This document shows, in pieces, positions 8,546 to 16,519 of a stretch of DNA of 31,430 nt. Below the pieces are notes generated by a model, which saw only the letters and a program-made list of their open reading frames with translations, ran no database searches and had not been told where the DNA came from. Positions within the stretch are counted from its first letter, which is position 1. Each line of letters opens with the position of its first letter. The position numbers were made by a program, and so were the translations under genes. Source of the DNA: Clostridium sp. CAG:1013. Its GTDB lineage: Bacteria; Bacillota; Clostridia; Oscillospirales; Acutalibacteraceae. The stretch is taken from positions 1 to 31,430 of the forward strand of contig HF972617.1 of assembly GCA_000432995.1 (NCBI GenBank). The letters run 5' to 3'.

Positions 8546-9952
8546 TCAAGAATGTTGCGGCCGAAATTCCTGAATGGAAAAGCTCCGGCGCTCCGCTTTA
8601 CGAATGGATTCCAGATCAGGAAACTCACCTTGGGCCAGCATCTGGACCATCAAGTTCCCCAGGGCGGTACCTTCCGTGGGGCCAGCATAAACCGGCAAGC
8701 CAGTGGCGTCAGCAGTAAGCTGGTTCAGGTAAGTATCCCGGCTGCCGCCGCCTACGATATTCACCGCAGTGTAGTTCTTGCCTGTCAGGCGGGACAGCTC
8801 CTTCACGCTCTCGGCATAGCTCTCCGCCAGACTGTGGTATACGCAGCTTCCCAGTTCCCCCAAAGTCTCCGGCACCGGCTGACCCGTCTCCCGGCAGAAG
8901 GAGCGAATAGATTCCCCCATATTTTCCGGGGCAAGGAAGCGACCGTCGTTTACGTCCACACGGGAGGGAAAATCTGCCGCCTGCCGGGCCTGCTGTTCCA
9001 GAACGGCAAAGGTGACTCCTTCCCCACCTTCCCGGCGCAGAGATTGAAGCATCCAAAGGCCCATGATATTTTTCAGGTAACGGAACCGGTATTGGTATCC
9101 GCCCTCATTTGTGAAGTTCCGCTCCAGACTTTCCCGGGTGGTGATAGGGTTCGGAAGTTCCGTACCCAAAAGGCTCCAAGTTCCGCTAGAAAGATACACG
9201 CCGCCCTCCTTGGCCGGGACCGCCAAGAAAGCAGAGCCAGTGTCGTGGGTGGCGGGAAACACCACCTGACAGTCGAAGCCCACCTGTTGCTGGATCTCCG
9301 AGGTCAAATGTCCCACGGACTCTCCAGGCATGCGGAGGGGCCCAAACAGATTTATCGGAAAGCCCAGACGGTCTAAAAGCGCCTCGTCCCAAGTCTTTGT
9401 TTGGGCATTTACAAGGCCGGTAGTTGTTGCGTTGGTGTACTCGTTTTCCATGTTCCCGGTTAGACGGTAAGTCAGGTATTCGGGGACCATCAAAAAGCGA
9501 GTGGCTCGTTCCAACAACTCTGGCTCCTGGCGCTTCACCGCCATCAACTGATAAATGGTGTTGAAGATCTGCTTCTGGATGCCCGTGTGGCTGTACAGCT
9601 CCTCCGGGGAGATCAGCTTCTCTACCGCCTGGTCCATGCCCTGAGTTCGATCGTCCCGGTAAGCCACGGAATCCCCAAGGGGCTTGCCTTCCTGGTCCAA
9701 AAGCAGAAAGTCCACCGCCCAGGTATCAATGCCCACACTGTCCGGAATTTTGGAAAGCTCCCGGCACCGTTCCAGGCCTCGGACCACCTCCCGGAACAGA
9801 CTTTCCATGTCCCAGCAGAGACGTCCGTTCTTTTTGGTGAGTTTGTTTTCAAACCGATAGATCTCTTCCAGGCGCAGCCTGCCTTCCTCTACCCAGCCTA
9901 GGATGTGCCGTCCGGAAGAAGCGCCGATATCCACCGCCAAATACGTTTTCAA
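8546..9952 (-). CDS. rhaB: Rhamnulokinase
   Basis: A 468-residue FGGY-family kinase that phosphorylates L-rhamnulose. Marks are the N-terminal AVDIGASSGRHILG phosphate loop, GIDTWAVDFLLLD, AYRDDRT, ATHDTGSAFLAVP, SSGTWSLLG and the C-terminal NIVGGGSRDTYLNQLTAD nucleotide-binding segment. The start chosen is TTG at 9952, directly after GGGGGAGG, giving an N-terminus KTYLAVDIG. The upstream in-frame TTG at 9997 lies in the U-tract of the araC terminator and has no ribosome binding site, so it is unlikely. It is the first structural gene after the araC-family regulator. Confidence 0.93.
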   Translation of the reverse strand: MKTYLAVDIGASSGRHILGWVEEGRLRLEEIYRFENKLTKKNGRLCWDMESLFREVVRGLERCRELSKIPDSVGIDTWAVDFLLLDQEGKPLGDSVAYRDDRTQGMDQAVEKLISPEELYSHTGIQKQIFNTIYQLMAVKRQEPELLERATRFLMVPEYLTYRLTGNMENEYTNATTTGLVNAQTKTWDEALLDRLGFPINLFGPLRMPGESVGHLTSEIQQQVGFDCQVVFPATHDTGSAFLAVPAKEGGVYLSSGTWSLLGTELPNPITTRESLERNFTNEGGYQYRFRYLKNIMGLWMLQSLRREGGEGVTFAVLEQQARQAADFPSRVDVNDGRFLAPENMGESIRSFCRETGQPVPETLGELGSCVYHSLAESYAESVKELSRLTGKNYTAVNIVGGGSRDTYLNQLTADATGLPVYAGPTEGTALGNLMVQMLAQGEFPDLESIRKAERRSFSIQEFRPQHS

Positions 9953-9995
9953 GGGACCTCCCCCTTTCTTTTCTTCAGGATACCGCGAAACGGGC

Positions 9996-10032
9996 AAAAA
10001 AAGAAGGACGTATTTTCGGGAAAATACGTCCT
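9996..10032 (-). terminator. Intrinsic terminator/attenuator between the AraC regulator gene and rhaB
   Basis: A perfect 12-bp inverted repeat AGGACGTATTTT / AAAATACGTCCT (10005-10016 / 10021-10032) with a 4-base loop, followed on the minus strand by a T-rich tract. It starts 22 bases past the regulator's stop. No clear promoter lies between it and rhaB, so it may act as an attenuator, or the dyad may also be an operator. Confidence 0.8.
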
Positions 10033-10054
10033 GACTTTTTGATATACAACTCGC

Positions 10055-11017
10055 TCATTCCATCTGAGTGCGAAGTGTCTTACGGTAATCCTTGGGGGTG
10101 ACGCCGTAGCGCTCCCGGAACACTCTGTAAAAATAGCTGGTATTTTCATACCCCACCGCCAGGATGATATCCTGGGTGGTGAGCCGTGTCTCCTCCAAAA
10201 GCTGAGCTGCTTTGGACAGCCGCTTCTCCAAAAGCAGGTCCTTAAAGGTATGACCGGTAGCCCTCCGCACAGCTGCGCTCAAATAAGGCAGGGACACGTG
10301 GAGCTCCTTGGCAAGCCGTGTAAGGTCAGCCAACCGGTAGTTTTCCTCGATCTCCCGCAAGGCAGCCAACACCGGTCCGCTGCCGGAAGCCTCTTCCAAG
10401 TCCCCGGTGTAGTTCAGCAGCTGAAGCAGCAGCAGGCCCATGGTGGCCTGATTGATCCGTCGGGCATTGGGCTGGGGATGGACCAGACTCCACACCAGAT
10501 TCTCCACAAGATTCTGGACCGTAGGCGCTTCCGACACACGGAAATGGAGACAGCTCATTTCCCCTCCGCTTTGACGCAAGCCTCCCAGCAGGAATTTCCC
10601 CAGCACGTTATCAGTGCCGATCAAGGTGAGGGCATAGTCAAAAAACTGGGGCAGCACAATGAAGTTGACCCCCACATCTCCCTCTTCTGCCCGGTCCACA
10701 CTGTGGGACGCGTGCTGGTTTAAAAACAGCAGTTCCCCTTCCCGGAGAGTCATGGGAGGGCCCCCATTGATCCGGTGAACCGTCTGACCGGAGCACATGT
10801 ACATGATCTCCACGTAATTGTGGGTATGGGCAGGAAACGCGGCAAACCTGGTGTGAGGCCGTACCGTGATCAGCTTTCCTTTGGCCAGGAGTTTCTCACT
10901 GTCGATCAGAAATCCCCCGCCAGAGCTGTAAAGACTCCTGTCCACCTGGCCGCCCGCCAGCAGCCTCTCTTCCTCCTCCGTAACCCTGCGGAGTTCCCTC
11001 ATTAGATCTTCCCGCAC
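10055..11017 (-). CDS. AraC family transcriptional regulator (probable rhamnose operon regulator)
   Basis: A 320-residue regulator. An N-terminal cupin-like ligand domain (about 40-125, with PAHTHNYVEIMYMCSGQ and EGELLFLNQHASHSV) is followed by a C-terminal double helix-turn-helix (about 225-315) ending in the AraC signature GYENTSYFYRVFRERYGVTPKDYR. Its position directly before rhaB, rhaA and rhaD on the same strand suggests that it senses L-rhamnose and activates them; this is inference. GTG at 11017 gives the longest frame. ATG at 11002 (MRELRRV) is a real alternative and both have only weak ribosome binding sites. Confidence 0.88.
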   Translation of the reverse strand: MREDLMRELRRVTEEEERLLAGGQVDRSLYSSGGGFLIDSEKLLAKGKLITVRPHTRFAAFPAHTHNYVEIMYMCSGQTVHRINGGPPMTLREGELLFLNQHASHSVDRAEEGDVGVNFIVLPQFFDYALTLIGTDNVLGKFLLGGLRQSGGEMSCLHFRVSEAPTVQNLVENLVWSLVHPQPNARRINQATMGLLLLQLLNYTGDLEEASGSGPVLAALREIEENYRLADLTRLAKELHVSLPYLSAAVRRATGHTFKDLLLEKRLSKAAQLLEETRLTTQDIILAVGYENTSYFYRVFRERYGVTPKDYRKTLRTQME

Positions 11018-11067
11018 TCTATCACTTCTTCCCTGTGAATTTCACTTCCTGGCCAGCTCTCAAATCG

Positions 11068-11772
11068 TCACGCTGCCGGCACGATGTCTATGGCCTCGTC
11101 CGTGGTGAGATACTCGTATTTCACCATCATGTCCACCACCTGCCGCTGACGCTGCGCCGCCAGATCGGGGTTTATGGTCAGGTCATAGACGGAGGGGGCG
11201 TTGGGAATGCCCGCCAAAAGGGTGCACTGGTTTTCATCCATCTGCTCCGGTTCCACTCCAAAGTAGGACCGGGATGCGGAAGCAACGTCATAACAGCCGT
11301 TCCCAAAATAGATGCTGTTGACGTACAGCTCCAAGATCTCCTCCTTGGAGTAGTTGGCTTCCAGGTGGAAGGCCATGAACACTTCCGCAACCTTTCGAGT
11401 AAGTTCCTTTTCCTGGGAAAAGAACAGGTTCTTGGCAAGCTGTTGGGTGATGGTGCTGCCGCCTTCCACAAAGGACATGGCCTTGATGTCATTGACCACC
11501 GCCCGTCCGATGGCGATCAGGTCGATGCCGTTGTGGTCGTAGAAACGGTGATCCTCCGCCGCAATGACAGCGTCCACATAGGTGTCGGGAAGCTCCTCAA
11601 AAGAGGTGTAGCTCTCCTGAGCCTGGATCTGCTTGACCCTCTGGTCCAAGGGCATGGCTTCCAGCGCCTGGGTATACATGTTCCACCCCATAAAGAGCAG
11701 GGCTCCCACAACGCACAGACACAAAGCCATGATCAACAAGAATACGTTTCGTACCACCCGCAAGACTTTCAT
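11068..11772 (-). CDS. Monofunctional peptidoglycan glycosyltransferase (GT51)
   Basis: A 234-residue membrane-anchored transglycosylase that polymerises lipid II into glycan strands. One N-terminal transmembrane helix (about 8-30) precedes the GT51 domain. That domain shows all the usual motifs: AEDHRFYDHNGID with the catalytic glutamate, EGGSTITQQLAKNLFF, RKVAEVFMAFHLE..YSKEEILELYVNSIYFGNGCYDV, and AGIPNAPS. There is no transpeptidase domain, so it is the monofunctional type. The ATG follows GGAGAGAGG. A small GC-rich hairpin sits directly upstream of that site (11791-11805). It is 50 bases upstream of the AraC regulator on the same strand. Confidence 0.9.
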   Translation of the reverse strand: MKVLRVVRNVFLLIMALCLCVVGALLFMGWNMYTQALEAMPLDQRVKQIQAQESYTSFEELPDTYVDAVIAAEDHRFYDHNGIDLIAIGRAVVNDIKAMSFVEGGSTITQQLAKNLFFSQEKELTRKVAEVFMAFHLEANYSKEEILELYVNSIYFGNGCYDVASASRSYFGVEPEQMDENQCTLLAGIPNAPSVYDLTINPDLAAQRQRQVVDMMVKYEYLTTDEAIDIVPAA

Positions 11773-11790
11773 AGCTGTTCCTCTCTCCTA

Positions 11791-11805
11791 GCCGGGCAAC
11801 CCGGC
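11791..11805. repeat. Small perfect hairpin in front of the transglycosylase ribosome binding site
   Basis: GCCGGG / CCCGGC, 6 bp with a 3-base loop. It ends one base upstream of the Shine-Dalgarno sequence of the GT51 gene on the minus strand, so it may affect translation initiation. On the plus strand it is followed by a T-rich stretch but no gene ends there. Confidence 0.4.
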
Positions 11806-11884
11806 GTTCCTTTTTCATGGCACTATCTTACCAGCTATTTCTTGCGAATTTCTAACGGCAATCTTTACACTCCCTGAAAACTCC

Positions 11885-12667
11885 TTACAATTTCTTACGG
11901 CCCTTTCCTCGGCTGGGGGAGACTTCTCTCCGAAACACGTATGTATCCTCTGAGGAAAGCTCTTGGTCAAACCGGTAGCCCAAACGATCAAATCCCCGCA
12001 GCTCCTCTGGAGTCTGGGCCCCCCGCTCTGCCGCGAACCGGACCATCTCCCCTCGGGCCATTTTCACGTAGACTCCTTTTTCCACCAGCTTACCAGGTTC
12101 CGCTTCTTCCCCGAACACGCAGGTGATGAATCTAGCCTTTTCTTTCGCAAAGGGCCGCACCGCCTTTGCATACTCTTCCGAGGCCAAGTTCACCAGCACA
12201 CAATCTTCTCCCAAAAGCTGTTCAGCCAAAGAATCCCCCCAGAACTGGTAAAGGTTCTTTCCCCGGGGCGTTGCCAGCTTGGCCTGCATCTCCAAGCGGT
12301 AAGGATTCACCCCGTCGAAGGGGCGAAGCACCCCATAGAACCCGGAGAGGATCCGCAGATGCTCCTTCACATATTCCAGCTGATCCTGGGTAAACAGTCC
12401 GGGAGCCATATACTTATATTGGATACCATCGTAGGCCAGCAATGAAGGCGTTTCCCCTTTGGAAAGATCCATCTCCTGAAACCGCCCGAAGGCCTCCTGA
12501 GCCAAGGTATCGTTGCAGGCAAGGAGCTTTTTCAGCTGAGGATAGGATAGCTTCCGCAGCTCTTCTAATAAAATCGCTGACTGCTCCACCAGGACCGGGG
12601 CAGTCTCCGGCGGGAGGAAATCCCGATCTACCCGCATTTTCTTTGCCGGAGAGATCAACAGCTTCAC
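11885..12667 (-). CDS. yaaA: YaaA family peroxide stress protein
   Basis: A 260-residue protein of the YaaA/DUF328 family, which in E. coli lowers free iron during peroxide stress. The family signature is clear: LLISPAKKM at the N-terminus, the AYDGIQYKYM segment, HLRILSGFYGVLRPFD..PYRLEM, the ...FWGD.. block, LVNLASEEY and the C-terminal RGFDRLGYRFD. The start is GTG at 12667 with GGAGGAG upstream, and it overlaps the DUF3783 stop as GTGA, so the two are coupled. The C-terminus is Lys/Arg-rich. Confidence 0.9.
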   Translation of the reverse strand: MKLLISPAKKMRVDRDFLPPETAPVLVEQSAILLEELRKLSYPQLKKLLACNDTLAQEAFGRFQEMDLSKGETPSLLAYDGIQYKYMAPGLFTQDQLEYVKEHLRILSGFYGVLRPFDGVNPYRLEMQAKLATPRGKNLYQFWGDSLAEQLLGEDCVLVNLASEEYAKAVRPFAKEKARFITCVFGEEAEPGKLVEKGVYVKMARGEMVRFAAERGAQTPEELRGFDRLGYRFDQELSSEDTYVFRREVSPSRGKGRKKL

Positions 12668-13059
12668 GGGTTCTCCTCCTGGTGGGCCCGCTCACCTTGG
12701 AGCATAGCCTGCCGTTCCCGGGCAAGCTCCTCTCGCAGCTGGAAGGCGTTCCAGCTTCCGTTAGTGGCAGTGAGCACCGCTTTCAAGTCCACCGAAGGAA
12801 TCTTCTTCCGACGAAACCCTTGGAGAAGGTCGTTCATCTGTCGGGAGGAAAGCCCAGCCATCACCATGAGCTCGTCGGAAAAGGACTGAGCCTCCTGAGC
12901 AGGCTCCTGAGTCGTATCAAGTCCCAGCACTTGGTTTAAGGTCTTTCCAAAGTCCTCTGGAGCAACGGAACGAGCTCGAAGCTTCAAAGTAAGGCAGAGC
13001 GTTTTGATCTTCCTGCCCTTCTCATTATCTAAATTATATAGCAGCACGGTAGGTGTCAT
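12664..13059 (-). CDS. DUF3783 domain protein
   Basis: A 131-residue protein whose N-terminal half (VLLYNLDNEKGRKIKTLCLTLKLRARSVAPEDFGKTLNQVLGL) matches DUF3783. Its middle (FSDELMVMAGLSSRQMNDLLQGFRR) continues the family's conserved pattern. Function is unknown. ATG at 13059 is chosen because GAGGAT precedes it and because a promoter lies between 13095 and 13124; the in-frame extension to 13131 would overlap that promoter. It is first in an operon with yaaA, whose GTG overlaps its TGA. Confidence 0.78.
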   Translation of the reverse strand: MTPTVLLYNLDNEKGRKIKTLCLTLKLRARSVAPEDFGKTLNQVLGLDTTQEPAQEAQSFSDELMVMAGLSSRQMNDLLQGFRRKKIPSVDLKAVLTATNGSWNAFQLREELARERQAMLQGERAHQEENP

Positions 13060-13094
13060 AATTTCATCCTCTTTTCCGTTTGATTTCATGGGAA

Positions 13095-13124
13095 AGTGTA
13101 GCACGATTTTCCCCAGAATTGCAA
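13095..13124 (-). promoter_or_regulatory. Promoter of the DUF3783-yaaA operon
   Basis: Minus-strand TTGCAA (13119-13124) and TACACT (13095-13100) with an 18-base spacer, ending 35 bases upstream of the chosen ATG. Confidence 0.5.
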
Positions 13125-13152
13125 GACTCATCCTTAAATTTGCAAATAATTC

Positions 13153-13181
13153 TTGACTTTTTTAGTTCTGTCTTGTAGAGT
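13153..13181 (+). promoter_or_regulatory. Promoter of the CcdA-thioredoxin fusion gene
   Basis: TTGACT (13153-13158) and TAGAGT (13176-13181) with a 17-base spacer, 36 bases upstream of the GTG start. The -35 is good and the -10 is a 4/6 match. Confidence 0.45.
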
Positions 13182-13217
13182 TATTCATGCAACTTTTTGA
13201 AAGAGGAGAGATGCGCC

Positions 13218-14537
13218 GTGGGATTCTCTTTAGAAACCAGCGTACCAATTTTAACCGTTTTTCTTCAGGGGCTTTTGAGCTTCTTCTCCCCTTGCGTTCT
13301 GCCTCTGCTGCCCATGTACATCAGCTACCTTTCCGGCGGAGGACGCACCGTGGAGGAAGATGGCACCGTCCACTATAAACGCAGTCATGTGATGCTGAAT
13401 ACCCTGTTCTTTGTGGTGGGCATCAGCTTCGCCTTTTTCCTGCTGGGATTTGGTTTTACCGCAGTGGGACAGTTCTTCCGGGAAAACCGGCTTCTTCTGG
13501 GTAGGATCGGCGGCATTATCGTGGTACTGTTCGGCCTGTACCAACTGGGGGTATTCGGCTCCGCTAAGTTCCTCAGCCAAGAGCGCCGCCTGCCTTTCCG
13601 CCTTGACAAGGTGGCTATGAACCCCTTGGTGGCTCTGGTTCTAGGATTCACCTTTAGCTTTGCCTGGACTCCCTGTGTGGGACCTACTCTGGCAAGCGTT
13701 CTTTTGATGGCCACCTCCGCAGCATCCGCTCAGGGATTCCTGCTGATCGGAGTTTACACCTTGGGATTTGTGCTTCCATTCCTGGCGGTGGGCCTGTTTA
13801 CCGGCACCTTGCTGGAGCTGTTCCGCAAGCACCGAAACGTGGTGAAATACACCGTCAAAGTGGGCGGAGCTCTCATGGTGTTTATGGGTGTAATGATGTT
13901 TACCGGCTGGATGAACCATCTCACCGGCTACCTGTCCAGTTTTGGGGCGGCTGATACCAGTACTTCCCAGTCTTCCGCTGTGGAAGAGAGCAGTCTTTCC
14001 AGTCAGGAGGAAAGCTCACTGCCTGAAAGTGTCTCCCAAGAGGAGAGTTCTCAGGCAGAGGAAAGCGCATCCTCTCAGGAAACCAACACTGTACCCGCTC
14101 CTGACTTCACACTGGTGGATCAATTCGGCAACAGCCACACTCTTTCGGATTACGAGGGAAAAACAGTGTTCCTTAACTTCTGGGGCACCTGGTGTCCTCC
14201 CTGCCGGGCAGAAATGCCAGACATTCAGGAACTGTACGAGGAATACGGCGAGAACACCGGAGATGTGATCATTCTTGGAGTGGCCACCCCCAACGTAGGC
14301 AAGGAAGGTTCCAGCGAGGAAGTGGCAGCATTCCTGGAAGAGAACAAATACACCTATCCCACTGTTATGGATGAGGGTGGTGTCATTGCTGGGGGAAGCT
14401 ACTATATTTCCGCATTTCCCACCACTTTCATGATCGACAAAGAGGGCAATGTGTTCGGTTACGCCACTGGACAGCTCACCAAGGATATCATGAAAAACAT
14501 CATCCAACAGACCATCGACGGGAAGCGTACCTCCTAA
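13218..14537 (+). CDS. CcdA-type thiol transporter fused to a TlpA/ResA-like thioredoxin domain
   Basis: A 439-residue fusion. The first ~240 residues are a six-helix CcdA/DsbD-beta-like membrane domain with the two redox cysteine motifs FSPCVLPLLP (Cys near 26) and FAWTPCVGP. It carries electrons from cytoplasmic thioredoxin outward. A low-complexity Ser/Glu linker of about 45 residues follows. The C-terminal ~140 residues are a TlpA/ResA-like thioredoxin domain with the active site WGTWCPPC, expected outside the membrane. The fusion thus links electron supply and thiol reductase in one chain. GTG at 13218 is set by GAGGAGAG seven to nine bases upstream; a TTG at 13197 lacks one. No cytochrome c maturation genes are nearby, so the client is unknown. 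Confidence 0.9.
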   Translation: MGFSLETSVPILTVFLQGLLSFFSPCVLPLLPMYISYLSGGGRTVEEDGTVHYKRSHVMLNTLFFVVGISFAFFLLGFGFTAVGQFFRENRLLLGRIGGIIVVLFGLYQLGVFGSAKFLSQERRLPFRLDKVAMNPLVALVLGFTFSFAWTPCVGPTLASVLLMATSAASAQGFLLIGVYTLGFVLPFLAVGLFTGTLLELFRKHRNVVKYTVKVGGALMVFMGVMMFTGWMNHLTGYLSSFGAADTSTSQSSAVEESSLSSQEESSLPESVSQEESSQAEESASSQETNTVPAPDFTLVDQFGNSHTLSDYEGKTVFLNFWGTWCPPCRAEMPDIQELYEEYGENTGDVIILGVATPNVGKEGSSEEVAAFLEENKYTYPTVMDEGGVIAGGSYYISAFPTTFMIDKEGNVFGYATGQLTKDIMKNIIQQTIDGKRTS

Positions 14538-14548
14538 GCTGTTTCCCC

Positions 14549-14577
14549 TTGCATTCTCCCATAAAAGCAGATATAAT
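14549..14577 (+). promoter_or_regulatory. Promoter of the DtxR/MntR-type regulator
   Basis: TTGCAT (14549-14554), 17-base spacer, perfect TATAAT (14572-14577). It excludes the GTG at 14580 as a start, since transcription would begin near 14584. Confidence 0.65.
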
Positions 14578-14606
14578 GGGTGCAATACCAATTTGGAGGG
14601 ATGGAG

Positions 14607-14987
14607 TTGCCAAAGATCCAAGAATCTGCCGAAAATTATCTGGAGACGATCCTGATTCTGAAGGAACGCAACGGCAGTGTGCGCTCCGTGGACATTGCCG
14701 CGGAGATGGGCTTCAGCAAGCCCAGTGTCAGTGTAGCTATGAAAAACCTGCGGGAACAGGAATGCATCACCATGGGTGAGGATGGCCTGATCTTCCTTAC
14801 GGAAAAAGGCCAGCAGATCGCAGAAAGTGTTTACGAGCGCCACACTCTGTTCACCCAGTGGCTGGTATCCCTGGGAGTGGACGCTGCCATCGCCGCTCAG
14901 GACGCTTGCCGCATCGAGCACGTTCTGAGCAAAGAGACATTTGAGGCCATCAAACGCCACGTGGCTGAACAGGTCCCTCACCAATAA
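14607..14987 (+). CDS. DtxR/MntR family metal-dependent transcriptional regulator
   Basis: About 126 residues. The N-terminal winged helix (IQESAENYLETILILKERNGSVRSVDIAAEMGFSKPSVSVAMKNL) and the dimerisation segment (LTEKGQQIAESVYERHTLFTQWLVSLGVD...DACRIEHVLSKETFEAI) are those of iron/manganese-sensing DtxR/MntR proteins; the E-H-x-L and C-x-I-E-H metal ligands are visible. There is no C-terminal SH3-like domain, as in MntR. The start is uncertain. GGAGGG at 14595-14600 abuts the ATG at 14601, which is too close, whereas TTG at 14607 (PKIQESAENYLE) has ideal spacing and fits the family N-terminus. No manganese or iron transporter is adjacent. Confidence 0.85.
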   Translation: MPKIQESAENYLETILILKERNGSVRSVDIAAEMGFSKPSVSVAMKNLREQECITMGEDGLIFLTEKGQQIAESVYERHTLFTQWLVSLGVDAAIAAQDACRIEHVLSKETFEAIKRHVAEQVPHQ

Positions 14988-15019
14988 ACCAGATAATACC
15001 CTTTTGCGGATGAAATTTG

Positions 15020-15051
15020 GGGTGTGCTGCGGTTTGCGGCACACCCTTTTT
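15020..15051 (+). terminator. Terminator of the DtxR-type regulator gene
   Basis: GGGTGTGC / GCACACCC (15020-15027 / 15039-15046), extendable by three inner pairs, followed by five T. Confidence 0.85.
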
Positions 15052-15069
15052 GCGTATCTCTTACCCTGC

Positions 15070-15108
15070 AAAAAAAGAAACGCCCCGAAAAACTCGGAGC
15101 GTTTTTTG
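15070..15108. terminator. Bidirectional terminator at the end of ktrB
   Basis: A 9-bp stem with one wobble pair (15080-15088 / 15094-15102) with an A-rich left flank (15070-15079) and a T-rich right flank (15102-15108). It lies just past the ktrB stop on minus and can also back up the regulator's terminator on plus. Confidence 0.8.
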
Positions 15109-15111
15109 TGT

Positions 15112-16500
15112 TTAACCGATCAACATCCGTCCCTCAGGATAGATGGAATTGCCCTTTCCCCTATGGCGCATCAGGATGGACAATCCAAAGGACAAGGGAC
15201 CTACACGGCCGATAAACATGGTAAAGATCAAGATCAGCCTGGAAATAGCGTCCAAGCGCGGAGTGACATTGGCGGAAAGACCCACGGTACCAAAGGCGGA
15301 AGTAGCCTCATACAGACAATCCATATAAGAAATATCCGGATTGAGAGCGCTGATGACGCCGGCATCTACGAACACCAGGAAAAAGGCCACAATGGTAACT
15401 GTCAGTGCCTTATACACTGTGGGCACGGAAAAGCGATGACGAAAAACCACCGCTTCATCCTTACCGCGAATGGTGCTGATCACCGTGACGGCCAACACCA
15501 TAAAGGTGGTGGTCTTAATTCCGCCGCCGGTAGAACCGGGACAGGCACCGATGAACATGAGAAGCACCGATAAGATCTTAGTAAACTCCAGCTGTGCCCC
15601 AATATCCACTGAGGCAAACCCAGCGGTACGGGTATTGGTTGACTGGAAGAAGGCGCAGTTCAGCTTCTCAAACACATTCAAATGGGCCATTGTGTTGTCA
15701 AATTCAAAAATGTAGAAACCCAAAGTGCCGAAAAGAAGCAGCGCCACGGTCACCCGCAGGCAGATCTGAGAGTGAAAATTCAGCCGAAGAGTATCCTTAT
15801 GGCGGAACAAGGGCTGGATCTTGCAGAGATAGATATCCTGCACCACGATGAATCCCAGTCCGCCGATGATGATCAAAAAGGAAATGGTGAGAGAGACCAG
15901 CGGATCTCCCGCGAAAGCTGAAACACTGCTGTTGCCCTCAATGAACCCCAGCACGTCGAAACCGGCGTTGCAGTAAGCGGAAACAGCGCAGAAAATAGAA
16001 GGCCAAATGCCTTTCAGACCATAGGATGGCACAAAACGGATCGCCAGCAGACAAGCGCCCACGGCTTCACAGATAAAGGTGAACCCAATGGCCAGACGCA
16101 GCAAGCCCACGATATCCAAAAAACTGCCGCCAGAACTTTCCGTAGCCAGCTTCATTTCCCGGATTCCCAGCTTTCTGCGGATAAACAGAGAGAAGCCGAT
16201 GGTCAGCGTGGAAAGTCCCAGGCCGCCCAACTGGATCAAAGCCAGAATGACTCCCTGGCCAAAAGGTGTCCAAAGCGTGTAGGTGTCCCCCACCACCAAA
16301 CCAGTCACACAGGTTGCGGAAGTGGCAGTGAACAGTGCGTCAAGCGGACGGAATCCCCCGCGCTTGGAAGCAATGGGCAGCATGAGCAACAGAGTCCCAG
16401 CCAGGATCAACATTAGAAAGCTGATGACAATGATTCTAGCGGGAGGCATGGTCTTTAATTTATCATTGAATCGTTGCTGCAAATCACTTAAATCGGGCAT
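15112..16500 (-). CDS. ktrB: TrkH/KtrB family potassium uptake channel subunit
   Basis: A 462-residue integral membrane protein with the four M1-P-M2 repeats of the SKT family. The four selectivity-filter glycine motifs are visible in order: SATCVTGL, SAYCNAGFD, STNTRTAGF and TSAFGTVGL. The length and the lack of an extra N-terminal helix pair fit KtrB rather than TrkH. The partner KtrA/TrkA (RCK/TrkA-N protein) is not in this window. The ATG at 16500 is the only possible upstream start, because a stop codon precedes it in frame. The good AAAGGAG is 15 bases away and better placed for a short overlapping leader frame. It is 40 bases downstream of queT. Confidence 0.9.
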   Translation of the reverse strand: MPDLSDLQQRFNDKLKTMPPARIIVISFLMLILAGTLLLMLPIASKRGGFRPLDALFTATSATCVTGLVVGDTYTLWTPFGQGVILALIQLGGLGLSTLTIGFSLFIRRKLGIREMKLATESSGGSFLDIVGLLRLAIGFTFICEAVGACLLAIRFVPSYGLKGIWPSIFCAVSAYCNAGFDVLGFIEGNSSVSAFAGDPLVSLTISFLIIIGGLGFIVVQDIYLCKIQPLFRHKDTLRLNFHSQICLRVTVALLLFGTLGFYIFEFDNTMAHLNVFEKLNCAFFQSTNTRTAGFASVDIGAQLEFTKILSVLLMFIGACPGSTGGGIKTTTFMVLAVTVISTIRGKDEAVVFRHRFSVPTVYKALTVTIVAFFLVFVDAGVISALNPDISYMDCLYEATSAFGTVGLSANVTPRLDAISRLILIFTMFIGRVGPLSFGLSILMRHRGKGNSIYPEGRMLIG

Positions 16501-16510
16501 AGCAGATCAT
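16484..16510 (-). CDS. Possible 8-codon leader frame overlapping the ktrB start
   Basis: ATG at 16510 is five bases after AAAGGAG and reads eight codons (MICYARFK) to a TGA at 16484-16486, out of frame and overlapping the ktrB ATG at 16500. It has the best-placed ribosome binding site of the region. It may couple or tune translation of ktrB, or be chance. Confidence 0.3.
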   Translation of the reverse strand: MICYARFK

Positions 16511-16519
16511 TCCAGCTCC

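Noticed and set aside
9952..9997. Upstream TTG start for rhaB at 9997
   Set aside because: It lies in the T-rich tract of the regulator's terminator without a ribosome binding site. The TTG at 9952 directly follows GGGGGAGG and gives the normal kinase N-terminus.
11597..11818. A 73-codon frame starting upstream of the transglycosylase gene
   Set aside because: It is out of frame over the transglycosylase gene and its start codon lacks a ribosome binding site.
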